Shown here piece after piece: positions 6,420 to 8,307 of a DNA stretch of 8,307 bases. Position 1 is the stretch's first letter. Every line of letters begins with the position of its first letter. Both the position numbers and the translations under genes were made by a program. The DNA is from an uncultured Campylobacter sp. (GTDB lineage: Bacteria; Campylobacterota; Campylobacteria; Campylobacterales; Campylobacteraceae): NCBI RefSeq assembly GCF_937973075.1, contig NZ_CALBWL010000050.1:1-8307 (forward strand), given 5' to 3'. Under the pieces are notes generated by a model. That model saw only the letters and a list, made by a program, of their open reading frames with translations. It was not told the origin of the DNA and did no database searches.

Positions 6420-6980
6420 TTAGCTTAGCAAAAGCAGCTTTGAACTCATTTCTAAAATCGCTATTTTTTTCGCCATTTGCTGCGCGCTCCTTGCATGGGC
6501 AAAAACCCCATAGCCGCGAATCACCATTATATCGCTATTTTCATTTATCATATAGTTGCAAATTTCGTACGGCGCGCGCTCGTGCCAGTCGTCGTAGTTC
6601 TTAGGATCGTAAATTTCAATGCGCTTAAATTTGCTCACCCCAAAGTAATCTCGTGGCAAAATAAAATCATGCTCCAGCGTATATGCGACGAGATACGGCG
6701 GTGTCGCGTAGGTTACAAATTTCGCCTCTTTTATATTTTTATAGATATTTATATGTATGTCGCTATCGATGCTAGCATCCTGCCAGCGGTAGTCTTTTTT
6801 TGAAAACAGCGTTATAAAATCATCCCTATTCAGGCTATCGAAAATCGCGTCTTTTTTGTTGATCAAGAACTGATTTTCTTTAATTTTTGCTGAAATCGAG
6901 CCGTGAAAGATCCCAAAAAGCCTATCTCTAAACATCGAAAGCGAAATTTTGCGTAAAATTTCATAATAATACTCGTCCAT
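6420..6980 (-). CDS. Class II aldolase/adducin-fold protein, zinc ligands apparently lost
   Basis: 186 aa. The family pattern is recognisable in order: FGIFHGSISAKI (22-33, for the usual G..SGNISVR), FLINKKDAIFDSLNRDDFITL (38-58), DSDIHINIY (72-80), FVTYATPPYLVAYTLE (88-103), and VIRGYGVFAHARSAQQMAKKIAILE (153-177). Working class II aldolases such as fuculose-phosphate aldolase bind zinc with His-x-His in the V.H.HPPY motif and with a third His in the later HG motif, and use a Glu in SSE. Here these align with Y91 and T93, with Y157, and with D74. So the protein probably keeps the fold but not the aldol reaction. Cytoplasmic, no membrane segment. ATG at 6978-6980 follows a weak purine stretch (GGCGAGAG). 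It lies 132 bp upstream of ppiD in the same direction and is divergent from rsmH. Its actual role is unknown. Confidence 0.75.
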   Translation of the reverse strand: MDEYYYEILRKISLSMFRDRLFGIFHGSISAKIKENQFLINKKDAIFDSLNRDDFITLFSKKDYRWQDASIDSDIHINIYKNIKEAKFVTYATPPYLVAYTLEHDFILPRDYFGVSKFKRIEIYDPKNYDDWHERAPYEICNYMINENSDIMVIRGYGVFAHARSAQQMAKKIAILEMSSKLLLLS

Positions 6981-7004
6981 CTCTCGCCTTTGTAAAAAAT
7001 TTCG

Positions 7005-7015
7005 CTATTATATAG
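7005..7015. promoter_or_regulatory. Overlapping divergent -10 elements between the aldolase-like gene and rsmH
   Basis: The near-palindrome CTATTATATAG carries a perfect TATAAT on the minus strand (7012-7007), 26 bases upstream of the aldolase-like start, and TATTAT on the + strand (7006-7011), 33 bases upstream of the rsmH start. The gap is only 64 bp, so the two promoters share sequence and probably compete. Confidence 0.5.
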
Positions 7016-7044
7016 GATTAGAAATTTCAAAAGGATAAATTTAA

Positions 7045-7980
7045 GTGCAAGCTCCACATATTCCGGTACTTTTTTCGCAGACGATCGCAGCATTTTCGCA
7101 GCTTGAAGACGGCTATGTTATCGACTGCACGCTAGGCTACGGAGGGCACAGCGAAGGCATTTTGACCGCTAATCCGCACCTTAAACTCATCGCTTGCGAC
7201 AGAGATGCCGAAGCGATAGAATTTTCGCGCGAGCGGCTTGGTAAATTTAAAGATCGCATAGAAATCCACAAAGCAAAATTTAGCGAAATTTTAGAAATTC
7301 TGCCCGAGCAAAAGCTCCGCGCAGTTCGCGGGATCTTAGCCGACATTGGCGTTTCATCTCTTCAGCTGGATAAAAACTGCCGCGGCTTTTCCACTAAAAG
7401 CGACGCGCTGGATATGCGAATGGATGAGAGCGCAGCTCTAGATGCGTCGCATGTCGTAAACCGCTACTCGCAAGCGGATCTGGCGCGCATTTTCCGCGAA
7501 TATGGCGAGCTAACAAACGCTAACGCAATCGCTTCCAGAATAGCTACTGCACGGACTAACGCACCACTAACAAGCGCTAAAGCTTTGGCAAATTTAATCG
7601 GAACGAAGCCCGTTAAAGGGCGCAGCATCAGCACGGCTACGCTAGCATTTCAGGCGATCCGCATCGAGGTAAACGACGAGCTTGGCGAGCTAAAGCGCCT
7701 GCTCACGCTCATTGAGCAAAAATCGCGCGATTCAATTCTAACTAATGCAAATGTCGCTATAATTTCATTCCATTCGCTTGAAGACCGCATAGTAAAGGAG
7801 CGATTTAGGGCGTGGGAGCGCGATTGCGTCTGTCCTAGAGAATTTATGCGCTGCGAATGCGGCGGCGGGCATTCGTTAGGCAAAATCCTAACCAAAAGCC
7901 CGATAATAGCAGACGCGCAAGAGCTTGCAAAAAACTCGCGAGCAGCGAGCGCAAAGCTTAGAATTTTTCGACTGAAATAA
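7045..7980 (+). CDS. rsmH: 16S rRNA (cytosine1402-N4)-methyltransferase RsmH (MraW)
   Basis: SAM-dependent enzyme that methylates N4 of C1402 in the decoding centre of 16S rRNA. 311 aa, typical length. Motifs: HIPVL (5-9), SAM-binding DCTLGYGGHSEGIL (27-40), ACDRDAEAI (50-58), ILADIGVSSLQLD (97-109), GFSTKSDALDMRMD (114-127), YGEL (153-156), TATLAFQAIRIEVNDEL (197-213), IISFHSLEDRIVK (239-251), the Cys pairs CVC and CEC (261-272), and NSRAASAKLRIF near the end. The start is GTG at 7045-7047, with AAAGGA 9 bases upstream; HIPVL right after it fixes the N-terminus. Here it is on the opposite strand from ftsA-ftsZ, as in C. jejuni, rather than at the head of an mra/dcw cluster. Confidence 0.98.
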   Translation: MQAPHIPVLFSQTIAAFSQLEDGYVIDCTLGYGGHSEGILTANPHLKLIACDRDAEAIEFSRERLGKFKDRIEIHKAKFSEILEILPEQKLRAVRGILADIGVSSLQLDKNCRGFSTKSDALDMRMDESAALDASHVVNRYSQADLARIFREYGELTNANAIASRIATARTNAPLTSAKALANLIGTKPVKGRSISTATLAFQAIRIEVNDELGELKRLLTLIEQKSRDSILTNANVAIISFHSLEDRIVKERFRAWERDCVCPREFMRCECGGGHSLGKILTKSPIIADAQELAKNSRAASAKLRIFRLK

Positions 7981-8175
7981 CCGTCTTTGATTGCTATGAA
8001 TTTTAAATTTTGACGAAATTTTGTAAAATTTACAGATTTGCAGGCATTAAATTTTAAAATTTTACGGAATTTTAAAATCCAACTTACAAAAATTCGCTTT
8101 AAAATTTATGATATTTTTCAGCGTTATTTTAAACGCACAATAGCTAAATCATAAAATTTAGCGAAAAATTTAACG
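7981..8175. other. AT-rich non-coding spacer after rsmH with palindromes
   Basis: No ORF of note. Palindromes AAATTTT-GT-AAAATTT (8016-8031), AAATTTTAAAATTT (8049-8062) and GGAATTTTAAAATCC (8066-8080) follow rsmH, and could help end its transcript, though none has a GC-rich stem with T run. GCGTT/AACGC (8121-8136) is a further small inverted repeat. Confidence 0.6.
8143..8162. repeat. Perfect 7-bp hairpin
   Basis: GCTAAAT (8143-8149) pairs with ATTTAGC (8156-8162) around the 6-nt loop CATAAA. It sits 14 bases before the -35 box of the promoter that follows. It could be an operator or part of a transcript end; no T run follows. Confidence 0.45.
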
Positions 8176-8205
8176 TTGAATTTTACGCTATATTTAATGT
8201 ATAAT
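8176..8205 (+). promoter_or_regulatory. Promoter pointing right, with both -35 and -10 boxes
   Basis: TTGAAT (8176-8181), an 18-bp spacer and TATAAT (8200-8205), the latter preceded by TG. Of the candidate promoters in the window this is the closest to the sigma-70 consensus. Transcription would start near 8211-8213. No ORF with a ribosome binding site starts before the window edge. Confidence 0.6.
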
Positions 8206-8211
8206 TTTATG

Positions 8212-8307
8212 AGATTTAACTGCTGCATGTTTTTATGGACTAGGCGGTAGCATAGGCACAGAGTCGAAGGCTCAGTAAAATTCTAACGGTTTTTCAGATG
8301 ATTTGAC
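8212..8307 (+). ncRNA. Putative structured transcript or leader (unidentified, runs off the window)
   Basis: The 95 bases after the promoter are richer in G+C than the spacer before them and hold no real ORF (the ATG at 8227 stops after 7 codons). Two adjacent small hairpins can be drawn: TATG-CTA (8234-8242, with GA bulged) against TAG-CATA (8248-8254) with loop GGCGG, and GAGTC (8261-8265) against GGCTC (8269-8273) with loop GAA. It does not match what I know of tmRNA, RNase P RNA, SRP RNA, tRNA or common riboswitches. It could be a small RNA or the 5' leader of a gene beyond the window. Confidence 0.3.

Noticed and set aside
6477..6803. 108-aa plus-strand ORF inside the aldolase-like gene
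   Set aside because: Antisense to a gene with recognisable family motifs; no ribosome binding site and no plausible protein pattern.
6863..7093. 76-aa minus-strand ORF spanning the rsmH start and the divergent promoter
   Set aside because: It overlaps the start of rsmH and the divergent promoter gap, and translates AT-rich spacer; no support as a gene.
8234..8275. A tRNA gene (GGTAG and TCGA words look like D- and T-arm pieces)
   Set aside because: No acceptor stem, anticodon arm or correct spacing can be drawn on either strand.

Overview
The window reads as Campylobacterota DNA, most likely genus Campylobacter. The order rsmH <-> ppiD-ftsA-ftsZ matches the division locus I know from Campylobacter jejuni, the FtsZ and FtsA proteins are of epsilon type, and the AT-rich spacers are full of AAATTTTAAAATTT-like palindromes such as occur in oral Campylobacter species. 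The species assignment is a guess from spacer style, not something the sequence proves.

Layout, left to right. Bases 2-193 are the 3' end of an autotransporter-type outer membrane barrel gene on the + strand, closed by an intrinsic terminator at 259-286. Bases 300-1257 hold no convincing intact gene: a short ORF (306-503) that looks like a gene remnant, several hairpins and AT palindromes, and a degenerate direct repeat of about 66 bp period. Bases 1258-1680 (minus strand) are a metI pseudogene: the C-terminal two thirds of a methionine ABC transporter permease with no start codon and no N-terminal part.

Bases 1774-6287 (minus strand) form a compact operon transcribed leftward: ppiD-like periplasmic chaperone, ftsA, ftsZ, and a NimA-like flavin-binding split-barrel protein. 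ppiD and ftsA overlap by 8 nt, ftsA and ftsZ are 22 nt apart, and the ftsZ stop touches the start of the flavoprotein gene (TAAATG). FtsA anchors FtsZ filaments to the membrane through its C-terminal amphipathic helix, so these two form the core of the Z-ring; the chaperone helps outer-membrane and periplasmic protein folding.

Bases 6420-6980 (minus strand) encode a class II aldolase/adducin-fold protein in which the positions of the zinc-binding histidines appear replaced, so it is probably not a working aldolase. It is divergent from rsmH (7045-7980, + strand), the 16S rRNA C1402 N4-methyltransferase, with overlapping -10 elements in the 64-bp gap.

Bases 7981-8307 are non-coding: AT palindromes, a hairpin, then a good promoter (TTGAAT, 18 bp, TATAAT) that drives rightward into about 95 bases of potentially structured, non-coding sequence before the window ends. 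That segment is the best candidate here for something undescribed, either a small RNA or the leader of a gene beyond the window. I did not see a clear novel defence or mobile system.
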